From Flavobacterium beibuense F44-8 (GTDB lineage Bacteria > Bacteroidota > Bacteroidia > Flavobacteriales > Flavobacteriaceae), in NCBI RefSeq assembly GCF_000769915.1, contig NZ_JRLV01000007.1, forward strand, positions 62,001 through 126,000: a stretch of 64,000 nt of DNA, read 5' to 3'. Below, piece after piece: positions 18,801-27,263 of this stretch. The notes beneath the pieces are model-generated. The model was not told the origin of the DNA. It was given only the letters and a program-made list of their open reading frames with translations, and searched no databases. Numbering within the stretch: the stretch's first letter is position 1; each line of letters begins with the position of its first letter. The translations under genes were made by a program, and so were the position numbers.

Positions 18801-21064
18801 ACCTGAGCTATACTCCAGTCACTGTAAACATCTGTACACTGTGTTCTTACATATACATAATACATTGTAGATGGTGTAAGTCCTGTAACATCTACAGAAG
18901 TTTCGGTAGTCATATCACCTGAAGCCGGAGCTGTATCTGTTGTAACAACTGCATACTCATAACCTGTAGGAATACCTACAGTTGGAGCTTCCCATGAAAG
19001 TGACACACCATTTTTAGTAACGCTTGCAGGAGCTGCAACTACAGGAACATCACAAGACGGAGTTTCCTCTACAAGTATGTTTGTAATATGGAAATCGTAA
19101 TCAGGTGAATTATCTGCCGGTCCGTCAGTACCCTGGAAACCTATTTGGATAGTTTGTCCTACAAAATCAGTAAGTGGTAAAGTGAAATCAGTAAGAGAGT
19201 TTGTTAAAGTAGCTGTATTAGCTGCTTCAAACACATAAAGCGAAGTCCATGTAGCGCCACAATCAGTACTAACAAGTACATTAACTTTATCATCAGTACC
19301 CTGCATTCCGTCAGGATCTGCACTACCACTATTATAGTTAGTTATAGCAGCCTTGAACTTAAGTCTTGAATTTACAGTTAGTGCAATTTTAGGACTTATT
19401 ATCCAAGAGTTTCTGGTATTAGTATATAAATTGATTTTTGCAGTTTTAACACCTAAGTTGGTGTTACTTACCCAGTCTGAAGTCAATCCGGCAGGATTAG
19501 CATTTGTAGGCTCTGTTCCGGCAGATGTAGAAATTGAAGCCTCAAACCATCCCGGTACAGCAGTACCCAGGTTAGAACCTGTAAAATCGGTAAAATCATT
19601 TGCAACAGGTAAACCTGCAGCAACACCCGGTACGTTTACTGTTAAAGCATTAGTATCGGTAGTTACATTTATTAAAGTATTGTATGGGTCAGAACCACAA
19701 CGGTTGTACTCATATACTTTTACATAATACATAGTACCACAAGCTAAACCTGAAACGGTTACTGATGTACCTGTACCATCATAAACAATTTGCTGACCAG
19801 CACCGGCAAAAGTACTGTTTGCAGCATAAGCAGCAATACCTACACCATCTGCAGGATCTGTAATTGGAGTATCACTTACTACAACCATTCTGCGACCACC
19901 GTCACCGCTGGTCCAGCTAAGTGCCATAGAACTAAAACCGATATTTCCGGTTACTAAAGCAGAAGCCTGTGTAGCAGGAGCAATTTGCGGAGTTAATGTT
20001 ACTGCAGTAGAATACGCATCTTCTGCACTGTTTGTACAGGTAACTTTTAAACGGTACTGAATATCGGCACCTGCATAAGCTGGCGGAGTGAAAGTAGCAG
20101 TAGTTGCACCTGTACCTCCTGTAGCGTTAGCCCAGTTAGCACCAGCATCTGTAGATTCCTGCCACTGATAAGTAATGCCCGGTAAAGCAGCAGTAGCTCC
20201 TGTTACCGAAATAGCTGAAGGTGTAGCACCCGGACATACATAACGAACAACAGGATCGTTTACTGTACCTCCTGTTGGAGTACCTGTACATGGTGGTGGC
20301 GGATCAAACCTGTAACCATTACCATTACCCGGCCATGCACTTGCTGTAGCAGTAGAATTAGAAAGACCGTTTAAGGCATTTTGATAATTGCCCGTACCGC
20401 CTGTTCCGTTTTCTATACCAATAGATCTTCCTGTATTAACAGTACCGGTTGTAGAACCATATAAGAACTCAACCCTACCAGGGTTTGTTGAAGCCGGTCC
20501 ATATATAACAACCATGTAGTTAATATAGTTTGAACTAGTTTCACTAAATCCGTTAGCTACAGCATTACGCCATTCAAAGGCATAAATATCTGTACCTATG
20601 GAACCGTGAACCATACTACCTCCACCAGTTGGGAAGTTAGCCCCACCGTCGCCAAACCAAGCAGCTAAAGTGTTACTTGGAGCAGTAGTAGAAAAAAGGT
20701 TACTGGCACCACGGCTTTGTGATGAACTGATACCCATTTGGTTTCCCATACCAACCCATCCGTTGGTACAAAAAGTTGCCTGAGTAAAGGTGTTACCATC
20801 GTAGGTAAACGAGAAAGGAAGAGTGACCAAAACGGCACCATCATCCTGATTGTTTGACATACCTGTACTTAACCCGGCATTGGTGTTAATTACTGTACCA
20901 CCCGCTATTTGGGTATAGGTAAGTCCGGTAAGGTCGGTTTTAACATAAGCACTTACCTGCGCAAATGCTTCATTACCCTTTGCAAAGAAAGCGATACAAA
21001 ACACAAGGCAATACCATAGTTTCATACCCCTTTTTGCAAAGGAAGTTTGTGTAGTTTTTTCCAT
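15806..21064 (-). CDS. Giant multidomain secreted protein with GEVED-like, Ig-like and T9SS sorting domains
   Basis: 1752 residues, paralogue of the neighbouring 1727-aa protein. A signal peptide ends near residue 36 (NEAFAQ). The first 260 residues form a nidogen/lectin-like domain rich in Gly, Asn and Thr. Then come Ig-like and FN3 modules, a jelly-roll, an FN3 with CDVPVVAAPASVTKNGVSLSWEAP, and a GEVED-type domain containing VWIDYNQDGVYSEDENVF and FGEYEEYNVNI. Three Ig-like repeats of the CxGATVADLxAxGxxIxWY...GCES type plus one divergent repeat follow. The end (NYWPNPVKDVLNVSYSSS to IRIIKKQ) is a type A T9SS sorting domain nearly identical to that of the paralogue. Export to the cell surface is well supported; adhesion is inferred. 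Confidence 0.88.
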   Translation of the reverse strand: MEKTTQTSFAKRGMKLWYCLVFCIAFFAKGNEAFAQVSAYVKTDLTGLTYTQIAGGTVINTNAGLSTGMSNNQDDGAVLVTLPFSFTYDGNTFTQATFCTNGWVGMGNQMGISSSQSRGASNLFSTTAPSNTLAAWFGDGGANFPTGGGSMVHGSIGTDIYAFEWRNAVANGFSETSSNYINYMVVIYGPASTNPGRVEFLYGSTTGTVNTGRSIGIENGTGGTGNYQNALNGLSNSTATASAWPGNGNGYRFDPPPPCTGTPTGGTVNDPVVRYVCPGATPSAISVTGATAALPGITYQWQESTDAGANWANATGGTGATTATFTPPAYAGADIQYRLKVTCTNSAEDAYSTAVTLTPQIAPATQASALVTGNIGFSSMALSWTSGDGGRRMVVVSDTPITDPADGVGIAAYAANSTFAGAGQQIVYDGTGTSVTVSGLACGTMYYVKVYEYNRCGSDPYNTLINVTTDTNALTVNVPGVAAGLPVANDFTDFTGSNLGTAVPGWFEASISTSAGTEPTNANPAGLTSDWVSNTNLGVKTAKINLYTNTRNSWIISPKIALTVNSRLKFKAAITNYNSGSADPDGMQGTDDKVNVLVSTDCGATWTSLYVFEAANTATLTNSLTDFTLPLTDFVGQTIQIGFQGTDGPADNSPDYDFHITNILVEETPSCDVPVVAAPASVTKNGVSLSWEAPTVGIPTGYEYAVVTTDTAPASGDMTTETSVDVTGLTPSTMYYVYVRTQCTDVYSDWSIAQVFTTMCDYPEVLTTEGGTVCGQGEAELSATTELDGVLSWYDAAEGGTMLGQGVTFTTPLVTETTDFYVSAGSPVADTDLTLGAGESTSSSGGSSPYYHGWGGVKTQYILRASDLQAAGLFAGPINSVAFTITSLGTSTFNNFAVSIGTTTQNEATNTHVDGLTQVYTNAAQPLTVGVNTYAFTTPFAWDGTSNIVVQVCYSNVNFGGSSSTVLYDNAGYTGTTYTYADNQTADAVCAATTGSVGGSGSTTTTANRAQMIINGTAICSSPRIAVTATVTDAPDIMLMASEPSICEGESTDISVSSDNMNYEYVWMPGNLTGAMQTVSPVETTTYMVTATDPDSGCVEVGEITIVVNPLPTAVSVTPDMADVCQNSVVALAASGGSTIIAQEYCEISMNNPGATGDYLNNFSFADITNNASGDAATDYTYYSALTANVTGGDTYTLSMQTGSASWSQYLRVWIDYNQDGVYSEDENVFTTTSGVTSSTTVTADVVIPTTAYNGTTRMRVLCSYNTQSLATSSCAWTGFGEYEEYNVNITGATNPVDYIWSPQGGLYSDAAATVPYMGEPAATVYYYASADANYTVTVTSEFGCSVSASTDLTIVVTPAPTAEASQVFCAGATVADLTAEGEMINWYYSATGGDALAETVMLNDATVYYASQTVNGCESAVRVAVTATVNTTPSPVVEEYVQLICNAGTIADLMATGTDVQWYTDFEGGEPLAPETELEAGIALYFASQTVDGCESLVRTPVAVFVNVVETPMTDAQQAFCGSATVADLMADGDDIMWYADETGGEPLAAETALMDGGMYYAAMMYEGCESAVRAAVTVTINTVPDLEGEEMQDVEVLAGNDAVIGDLVVIAAEGAEVNWYASMEDAMNGENPLSSDFVVTSGSTYYAVQTIGDCSSAPFAVTVSITLDARDFETTNFNYWPNPVKDVLNVSYSSSITSATVYNLLGQPVMSQQINALQGTINMSGLSDGSYIVIVNTENASKTIRIIKKQ

Positions 21065-21302
21065 GTAACATCAAGTTTTAATTAATTGTTAATAAAATTA
21101 TAATTTTTTACCCTAAAAAATTGATAATATAACAATAGGTGACATTTTTATTAAAAAAATTGATTTTGTTACATTTCATTAAATTTTTTACACAATATCC
21201 CTTTTTTATCTAATTATTTATTTTTTAAATAATGTTTTTGTGTTAATTTTTTAACACACACTTTTGTTAAAATGAAAGTAAAGTCATAAAATGAATAAAA
21301 AA

Positions 21303-21321
21303 AAGTCCCAAGAAGGGACTT
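21303..21321 (-). terminator. Intrinsic terminator after fabI
   Basis: Seven-base stem (21303-21309 with 21315-21321, AAGTCCC/GGGACTT), 5-base loop, then a run of eight or more T on the minus strand. It separates fabI from the giant protein gene. The rest of the 21065-21351 gap is very A+T-rich leader DNA of the 1752-aa gene without a recognisable promoter. Confidence 0.75.
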
Positions 21322-21351
21322 ATTGTACAATATACCATAAAAGATTAAAAA

Positions 21352-22170
21352 TTATTCCTGTTCAGGATATAACATATCCATAACTTTTGCGCTTACTCCG
21401 GTAGAAGAATATCCTCCGTCGTGAAATAAATTTTGCATGGTTACCATCCTGGTAAGATCAGAGAAAAGTGTTATACAGTAATCAGCACACGATTCGGCAT
21501 CGGCATTACCCAGCGGAGCAATAGCATCAGCATAGTCATAAAAGTCGTTAAATCCTTTTATACCGGTACCTGCAGTCGTTTTTGTAGGCGACTGTGATAC
21601 AGTATTAATACGTACTTTTTTCTCTACTCCATAGTGGTAACCAAAGCTTCTGGCGATAGATTCGAGCATAGCTTTAATATCTGCCATATCAGTATAGAAA
21701 GGATAAGTTCTTTGTGCAGCCATATAGGTTAATGCCACTACACTCCCCCCTTCACTAATAGCATCAAGGTGTTTAGCAATGCTTAGCATTTTATGCAGTG
21801 ACAGTGCCGAAACATCTACACCTTTCATAAAATAATCATAGTTTGAGTCTACATAAGGTATCTTTTTACGAATGTTAACACTCATACCTATAGAGTGAAG
21901 TACAAAATCTATTTTACCTCCCAATATTTCCTGAGCTTTAATATATAAATTCTCTAAGTCCTCAGTATTAGTAGCATCTGCAGGGATTATTTGCGAACCG
22001 GTTTTTTCGGCAAGCTCGTTAATTTCTCCCATCCTCATGGCTATAGGAGCGTTGGTTAACACAAAAGTTGCTCCCTGTTCATGAGCCTTTTCGGCAATTT
22101 TCCAAGCAATAGAATTTTTATCCAAAGCTCCGGTAATAATACCTCTTTTACCTTTTAACAGATTATTCAT
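21352..22170 (-). CDS. fabI: Enoyl-ACP reductase FabI (divergent Bacteroidota form)
   Basis: 272 residues, a short-chain dehydrogenase that reduces trans-2-enoyl-ACP in the last step of each fatty-acid elongation cycle with NAD(P)H. The nucleotide motif GALDKNSIAWKIA is at 15-27. Catalytic residues align with E. coli Tyr146, Tyr156 and Lys163 as Y149, Y159 and K166, in TYMAAQRTYPFYTDMADIK. HSIGMS at 92-97 keeps the Gly that is mutated in triclosan-resistant E. coli FabI (Gly93). It is downstream of fabV, an unrelated-length isozyme, but a terminator lies between them. I see no clear promoter for fabI itself, so it may depend partly on readthrough. Confidence 0.85.
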   Translation of the reverse strand: MNNLLKGKRGIITGALDKNSIAWKIAEKAHEQGATFVLTNAPIAMRMGEINELAEKTGSQIIPADATNTEDLENLYIKAQEILGGKIDFVLHSIGMSVNIRKKIPYVDSNYDYFMKGVDVSALSLHKMLSIAKHLDAISEGGSVVALTYMAAQRTYPFYTDMADIKAMLESIARSFGYHYGVEKKVRINTVSQSPTKTTAGTGIKGFNDFYDYADAIAPLGNADAESCADYCITLFSDLTRMVTMQNLFHDGGYSSTGVSAKVMDMLYPEQE

Positions 22171-22198
22171 AATTTAAATTATTTTGGTTAGAAACAAA

Positions 22199-22221
22199 AA
22201 ACCCTGCAAATTGCAGGGTTT
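22199..22221 (-). terminator. Intrinsic terminator after fabV
   Basis: Nine-base stem (22199-22207 with 22213-22221, AAACCCTGC/GCAGGGTTT), 5-base loop, then a T-rich tail on the minus strand. It lies between fabV and fabI. Confidence 0.75.
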
Positions 22222-22231
22222 CCCATATGCT

Positions 22232-23422
22232 TTATTGTATGCTTTCAATAGGCACAACCTCATTTACATCGGCTTTATAATCTACTCCTTCGTAGTCAAA
22301 ACCAAACAGGTTGTAAAAATCTTTTCTGTATCCTTCAAGATCACCAATTTCATTTAGGTTTTCGGTTGTAGCCTGTTCCCAAAGTTCGGCAACCCTTTGC
22401 TGAATATCATCACGCATTTCCCAGTCGTCTATTCTAATACGTCCTTTTTCATCTACAGGGATATCACCACCCGTGTAAAGTCTTTCGGCATATAAACGCT
22501 GCATTTGCTCTACAGTACCTTCGTGAAGACCTGCTTCTTTCATGGTTTTGTAAAGCAGCGAAATGTATAACGGAATTACCGGTATAGCCGAACTCGCCTG
22601 AGTTACCAATGCTTTATTTACCGATACAAATGCTTTACCGTTGATATCTTTAAGCGCATCTGAAATTTCGAATGCTGTAGCTTCAAGATGGTCTTTAGCA
22701 CGACCAATAGTCCCTTTTCTGTAAACCGGCTCGGTAAGTGCAGGCCCTATGTAAGAGTAAGCTACTGTAAGTGCGCCTTCGGCAAGTGCGCCGGCTTCTT
22801 TAAGCGCTTTCATCCACATAGCCCAGTCTTCACCACCCATTACGGTTACAGTATTTTCAATATCATCATCCTTACATGGTTCGATAGAAATTTCTGAAAC
22901 CTTACCGGTATGGAAGTCTACCGTTTTATTACTAAATACTCCGCCAATAGGCTTAAGTACGCTACGGTGAGTTACACCAGTATCAGGATGAGTACGTACC
23001 GGAGAAGCAAGACTGTAGATGATTAAGTCTACCTGTCCTAAATCTTTCTTAATAAGATCTATTGTCTGTTTTTTAATTTCGTTTGAGAAAGCATCACCGT
23101 TAATGCTTTTAGCATATAAACCGGCTTTGTGAGCTTCTTTTTCAAAAGCTGCCGAATTATACCATCCCGGTGATCCCGGTTTACCTTCGCTTGGTGCTTT
23201 TTCAAAGAACACACCTATTGTAGATGCATCACTACCAAATGCGCTGGTAATTCTTGATGAAAGTCCAAATCCGGTAGAAGCACCAATAACAAGTACTTTT
23301 TTAGCACCGTTTATGGCTCCTTTAGACTTTACATATTCAATTTGATTTTTTACGTTTTGCTCAGCTCCCGTTGGGTGGGCAGTTAAGCAAATAAATCCTC
23401 TCATTCTTGGTTCTATAATCAT
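22232..23422 (-). CDS. fabV: Trans-2-enoyl-ACP/CoA reductase FabV
   Basis: 396 residues, the standard FabV length (about 400, much longer than FabI). It reduces enoyl-ACP or enoyl-CoA with NADH and is known in other bacteria to be insensitive to triclosan. The N-terminus IIEPRMRGFICLTAHPTG, the NADH fold motif VLVIGASTGFGLSSR (43-57), and the FabV catalytic Y-x8-K as Y234/K243 in VYRKGTIGRAK are all present, along with the SPGWYN and LASPVR motifs. It has its own strong promoter inside the recN 3' end and its own terminator, so it is a single-gene unit wedged between recN and fabI. Confidence 0.95.
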   Translation of the reverse strand: MIIEPRMRGFICLTAHPTGAEQNVKNQIEYVKSKGAINGAKKVLVIGASTGFGLSSRITSAFGSDASTIGVFFEKAPSEGKPGSPGWYNSAAFEKEAHKAGLYAKSINGDAFSNEIKKQTIDLIKKDLGQVDLIIYSLASPVRTHPDTGVTHRSVLKPIGGVFSNKTVDFHTGKVSEISIEPCKDDDIENTVTVMGGEDWAMWMKALKEAGALAEGALTVAYSYIGPALTEPVYRKGTIGRAKDHLEATAFEISDALKDINGKAFVSVNKALVTQASSAIPVIPLYISLLYKTMKEAGLHEGTVEQMQRLYAERLYTGGDIPVDEKGRIRIDDWEMRDDIQQRVAELWEQATTENLNEIGDLEGYRKDFYNLFGFDYEGVDYKADVNEVVPIESIQ

Positions 23423-23461
23423 ACCCTCAAGTATTTTTTATCAAATGCAATTATTTCACTA

Positions 23462-23491
23462 CAAATATAACCTGTTTTTTCAGTTGAGCAA
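23462..23491 (-). promoter_or_regulatory. Promoter of fabV
   Basis: On the minus strand TTG (23489-23491), 19 bases, then TATATTTG (23462-23469): a perfect match to the Bacteroidota -33/-7 layout. The -33 box lies inside the last codons of recN. The -7 element is 39 bases before the fabV ATG. Confidence 0.75.
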
Positions 23492-25132
23492 CGCTCTGGC
23501 GTGGTTAAGAGCCGAATCGGTAATATCTTTACCCGAAAGCATTTCGGCAATCTCCCTAATCCTTTCATCCTCAGATAAAAGCTTAAGTTCAGATACTGTG
23601 GTATCTCCCTGTATACTTTTAAATACTTTATAATGCTGAGCACCTTTTCCGGCAATTTGAGGCAGGTGGGTAATGGCAAACACCTGCATGTCACTACTCA
23701 TTACCTTCATAATATCACCCATTTTATTAGCTACCTCACCCGAAACTCCGGTATCAATCTCATCAAAAATTATTGTTGGTAGCTGAGAATAATCGGCCAG
23801 TACGGCTTTTACCGCAAGCATAATTCTAGACATTTCCCCTCCCGATGCTACCTTTTTAAGCAATCCGAAATCAGTACCCTTATTAGCTGAGAACAGCAGG
23901 TTTATTTCATCCTTACCATTTGGCTGATAAGTATCCTTATGAATAATATCAAAATTAAAGCGTGCATTTGGCATACCAAGTTGTGCCAGTATCGCCATAA
24001 CCCTGTCGGTTAGCACAGGTATGGCTTTTTGCCTGTTTTCAAAAATTATAAGCGCCGTAGCATCGGCATCGGCTTTTGCTTTTTCAAGTTCAGCTTCAAG
24101 CCTGTTGATAGACTCGTCCAGCTCATCGCCCTTAAGCACTTTGCCGTCCAGATCTTCACGAATAGCAATAAGCTCTTCTACCGTAGCTACATTATGCTTT
24201 TTTTGCAGGCTGTATATTAACTGTAATTTCTGGTTTACCAGTTCCAGTTGCTGAGGGTCATCTGCCAGATTTTCTGCATCCTGAGACACCTCGTTGTTTA
24301 TATCATCAAACTCTATAAGCAGACTCGAAATACGTTCGTGAAAATCATTGTATTGCTTACTGATACCGCTTATTTTTTGCAGGGCGTTTTTAATCTCTTT
24401 CAGGTTTTGCAATGCTCCCATTTGCTCTTCATTAGCAATGGAAAGCACTTTAGAAAGTGACTCCTTTAAAAACTCTACATTGCTTAGCTTTTCCAGTTCA
24501 GCTTCCAGCTCCGCCTGCTCCCCTTCTTTAAGGTTAGCCTCAAGAAGCTCATTAAGCAGAAATGTATTATAGTCGGCTTCCTTAGCAAGAGCTTCTTTTT
24601 CTTCCTTGGCTTTTTTGAGTCCGCTTTGCGCCTGTCTTACTGCCGAAAGCTGTTTTTTGTATACTGCCAGGTGCTGGGCATTTTTACCAATAGCATCCAG
24701 TATTTGAAGCTGGTACTGCTCGTCCGACAGTTCACGGGTTTGCTGCTGTGAATGTATATCGATAAGGAAATCACCCAGCCCCTGCAACTCCTGCAGATTA
24801 ACCGGACTATCATTCACAAAAGCGCGCGATTTACCCGAAGGGAGTATTTCCCTTCTAATTATAGTAACATCCTCATAATCGAGATCGTTTTCCTTAAAAA
24901 ATTCCTGAAGATTGTAACCGCTTATTTTAAAATGTGCTTCTACCACACATTTTTGTTCTTTATCCTTAAGCGATGTCAAATCGGCGCGTTTACCCAATAT
25001 TAAACCAAGTGCACCTAAAATAATAGATTTACCGGCTCCTGTCTCTCCTGTGATTACAGATAGTTTATTGGAAAACTCGATATCAAGATGCTCAATAAGA
25101 GCAAAGTTTTTAATAGATAATGATTGTAGCAT
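23480..25132 (-). CDS. recN: DNA repair protein RecN
   Basis: 550 residues, full length for this SMC-like ATPase of double-strand-break repair. Walker A is GETGAGKSIILGALGLILG near residue 30, the two coiled-coil arms occupy about 150-370 (Glu/Lys/Leu-rich), the ABC signature VASGGEMSRIMLA and Walker B TIIFDEIDTGVSGE lie in the C-terminal lobe, and the H-loop is FAITHLPQIA. It lies downstream of DUF4835 but has its own -7 element, so it can be transcribed separately. Confidence 0.97.
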   Translation of the reverse strand: MLQSLSIKNFALIEHLDIEFSNKLSVITGETGAGKSIILGALGLILGKRADLTSLKDKEQKCVVEAHFKISGYNLQEFFKENDLDYEDVTIIRREILPSGKSRAFVNDSPVNLQELQGLGDFLIDIHSQQQTRELSDEQYQLQILDAIGKNAQHLAVYKKQLSAVRQAQSGLKKAKEEKEALAKEADYNTFLLNELLEANLKEGEQAELEAELEKLSNVEFLKESLSKVLSIANEEQMGALQNLKEIKNALQKISGISKQYNDFHERISSLLIEFDDINNEVSQDAENLADDPQQLELVNQKLQLIYSLQKKHNVATVEELIAIREDLDGKVLKGDELDESINRLEAELEKAKADADATALIIFENRQKAIPVLTDRVMAILAQLGMPNARFNFDIIHKDTYQPNGKDEINLLFSANKGTDFGLLKKVASGGEMSRIMLAVKAVLADYSQLPTIIFDEIDTGVSGEVANKMGDIMKVMSSDMQVFAITHLPQIAGKGAQHYKVFKSIQGDTTVSELKLLSEDERIREIAEMLSGKDITDSALNHARALLN

Positions 25133-25160
25133 ATTAAACGGCGGCTGTGTTTTGCTTACA

Positions 25161-25168
25161 CAAATGTA
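25161..25168 (-). promoter_or_regulatory. -7 promoter element for recN
   Basis: TACATTTG on the minus strand, 28 bases before the recN ATG and directly after the DUF4835 stop. No TTG at the 19-base distance. Confidence 0.45.
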
Positions 25169-26053
25169 CTATTTAATAGTACTCCATTTAGCAGAATTAA
25201 GCGGAGAAATTTTATTTAGTGTATCTACAAGGTCTGTAAGGGTTACCATAGGACCGGCAGAGAAGATTGATACTACCTCGTCTGACTTGGCATCAAAGAA
25301 AACACGGGTTAAAAAAGCATTTGGTCTTGCCCTATTCACTTTTGAAAGTGTATTGATTGCTTCAATAATCTTTTCTTTACCTTCCTTACTGTTATCGGCC
25401 ATAATGTCCATACCTAAACGGTGATAGTCATATAGTGCCTGTCTAAAATCCCTGTAGGTGTTAGACAGTATATCGTTTATTAAAAAGTACCTGTTTTGGT
25501 TACCATCCTGCTGACTCCAACCTTTATAACCGCTTTGCTGTGCTGCCGAAGCGATACGTAGTGCCACATCATAGTATGGTGTGCCGCCTTCAAACTCATA
25601 AGTATCGGCATCCATACCAATAATCATATTAGCATAAAACGATATAACACTTATAAGGTTTGATGTATAACTTTCAGGGTTGTATACCATATTTTGGAAC
25701 TCGGTATAAGAGAATCCAAAATTCTTGTCGTTAAAGTTAAGTACAGGAGAAAGGTAAGATGAATTAAAAATTGGTCTTGATGACTGTACCTGTAATGTAG
25801 CATCAAAACTATTGGACTGGTAAGCTGTAATGTTTATAAAAAACACACAGTCAATACGCTCATTACGTTCAAAATTCCTGCTGGTAAAACGGGTATTGTT
25901 TACAAATTCGGTAACCGAAGTTTCAAGTGTTTTAAATATTTGGGTATTGGCATCGGTAATCTGGCTGTAATTCACCTGAACCGTTGCATTAAGTTCCTGC
26001 CCTTTTACAGAAAAAGATAATAACAGCAACAATAATCCTAAATATCTATACAT
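25169..26053 (-). CDS. DUF4835 family secreted protein (possible T9SS component PorD)
   Basis: 294 residues with a Sec signal peptide ending at VKGQ (about residue 18) and a soluble periplasmic body. Family features are the opening ELNATVQVNYSQI, the DCVFFINITAY strand, the middle GGTPYYDVALRIA and the C-terminal RPNAFLTRVFFDAKSDE. As I recall, DUF4835 includes P. gingivalis PorD, linked to type IX secretion; I give that as memory, not proof. The abundance of T9SS-sorted proteins here makes such a role plausible. It overlaps the end of coaBC by 8 bases. Confidence 0.85.
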   Translation of the reverse strand: MYRYLGLLLLLLSFSVKGQELNATVQVNYSQITDANTQIFKTLETSVTEFVNNTRFTSRNFERNERIDCVFFINITAYQSNSFDATLQVQSSRPIFNSSYLSPVLNFNDKNFGFSYTEFQNMVYNPESYTSNLISVISFYANMIIGMDADTYEFEGGTPYYDVALRIASAAQQSGYKGWSQQDGNQNRYFLINDILSNTYRDFRQALYDYHRLGMDIMADNSKEGKEKIIEAINTLSKVNRARPNAFLTRVFFDAKSDEVVSIFSAGPMVTLTDLVDTLNKISPLNSAKWSTIK

Positions 26054-27257
26054 TGTACCTGGTTTTAATTTTGTTAACTATATCCTGCGCCACCTGTTCT
26101 TTAGATTTAAGCTCCTGTGGCTCTATATTAAACTGTGCATCGATAAAGGTAACCTTATTTGTTGGTTTACCAAAACCTGCTCCCTCATCATTAAGAGAGT
26201 TTAATACAATCAAATCTAAGTTTTTTTTCTTAATCTTTTGCTTGGCGTGCTCAATTTCATTTTCAGTTTCGAGTGCAAAACCTATCAGATACTGATGTTT
26301 TTTCTTTTCTCCGAGTGATGCCAGTATATCTGTTGTCTTTTCGAGCTCCAGCACTAAATTATCGTCGTTCTTCTTTATTTTTTGGCTGGCAACCGTTTTG
26401 GGTCTGTAATCAGCCACAGCCGCAGCTGCCACAGCCACATCTACACCGTCAAAATACTCGTGGCATGCGGTATACATATCTTTTCCCGAAACAACCGGAA
26501 CAAGTGTTATACCGTCACCCTGTATTTTTAAATGCGTAGGACCGCTTACCAGTATTACCTCTGCCCCTTCTTTTGCGGCGGCATGGGCAATATCAAACCC
26601 CATTTTACCGGAAGAATGATTGCCTATAAAACGTACAGGATCTATAGCTTCGTATGTTGGCCCTGCTGTAATAAGTATTTTTTTTCCACGTAGCGGAAGT
26701 TTTCCCTCTATATCCTTCTCTATAAAGGTTACTATATTTTCGGGTTCTGCCATACGCCCCTCGCCCGAAAGTCCGCTTGCAAGCTCGCCCGATTCGGCAG
26801 GTATCATAATGTTACCAAATTCCTGCAGGGATTTAAAGCTGGATAGCGTAGAGGGATGCTTATACATATCAAGATCCATTGCCGGAGCGAAATACACCGG
26901 GCATTTTGCCGATAAATAGGTTGCTATAAGAAGGTTATCACTGTTGCCCGACACCATTTTTGCCATGGTATTTGCAGTAGCCGGGGCTATTAAAAACAAA
27001 TCGGCCCAAAGGCCCAGTTCTACGTGATTGTTCCAAACCGCATTTTCATCCTCTTCGTCATAGAAAGTAGAATGAACCGGGTTTTTAGATAATGTGGAAA
27101 GTGTTAGCGGAGTAACAAAGTCTTTAGAAGCAGGTGTCATGACAACACGTACATCGGCACCTGCTTTTATAAGTAACCTTACCAGTGAGGCTGTTTTATA
27201 TGCGGCAATCCCTCCTGAGATTCCCAGTAATATTTTTTTACCGCGTAAAACAGACAT
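26046..27257 (-). CDS. coaBC: Bifunctional phosphopantothenoylcysteine decarboxylase/phosphopantothenate-cysteine ligase
   Basis: 403 residues joining CoaC (1-185) and CoaB (186-403), which attach cysteine to 4'-phosphopantothenate and decarboxylate it on the way to CoA. CoaC shows GISGGIAAYK at 12-21, active His78 in NNHVEL, and PAMDLDMY in the FMN/substrate-binding loop. The substrate-flap motif reads ESGELASGLSGEGRM, so Ser161 stands where E. coli has the catalytic Cys158. CoaB shows ITAGPTYEAIDPVRFIGNHSSGKMG and the KIKKNDDNLVLELEKT synthetase loop. In an operon bamD-rpoZ-coaBC-DUF4835 with short spacing. Confidence 0.95.
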   Translation of the reverse strand: MSVLRGKKILLGISGGIAAYKTASLVRLLIKAGADVRVVMTPASKDFVTPLTLSTLSKNPVHSTFYDEEDENAVWNNHVELGLWADLFLIAPATANTMAKMVSGNSDNLLIATYLSAKCPVYFAPAMDLDMYKHPSTLSSFKSLQEFGNIMIPAESGELASGLSGEGRMAEPENIVTFIEKDIEGKLPLRGKKILITAGPTYEAIDPVRFIGNHSSGKMGFDIAHAAAKEGAEVILVSGPTHLKIQGDGITLVPVVSGKDMYTACHEYFDGVDVAVAAAAVADYRPKTVASQKIKKNDDNLVLELEKTTDILASLGEKKKHQYLIGFALETENEIEHAKQKIKKKNLDLIVLNSLNDEGAGFGKPTNKVTFIDAQFNIEPQELKSKEQVAQDIVNKIKTRYNV

Positions 27258-27263
27258 GGTAAA

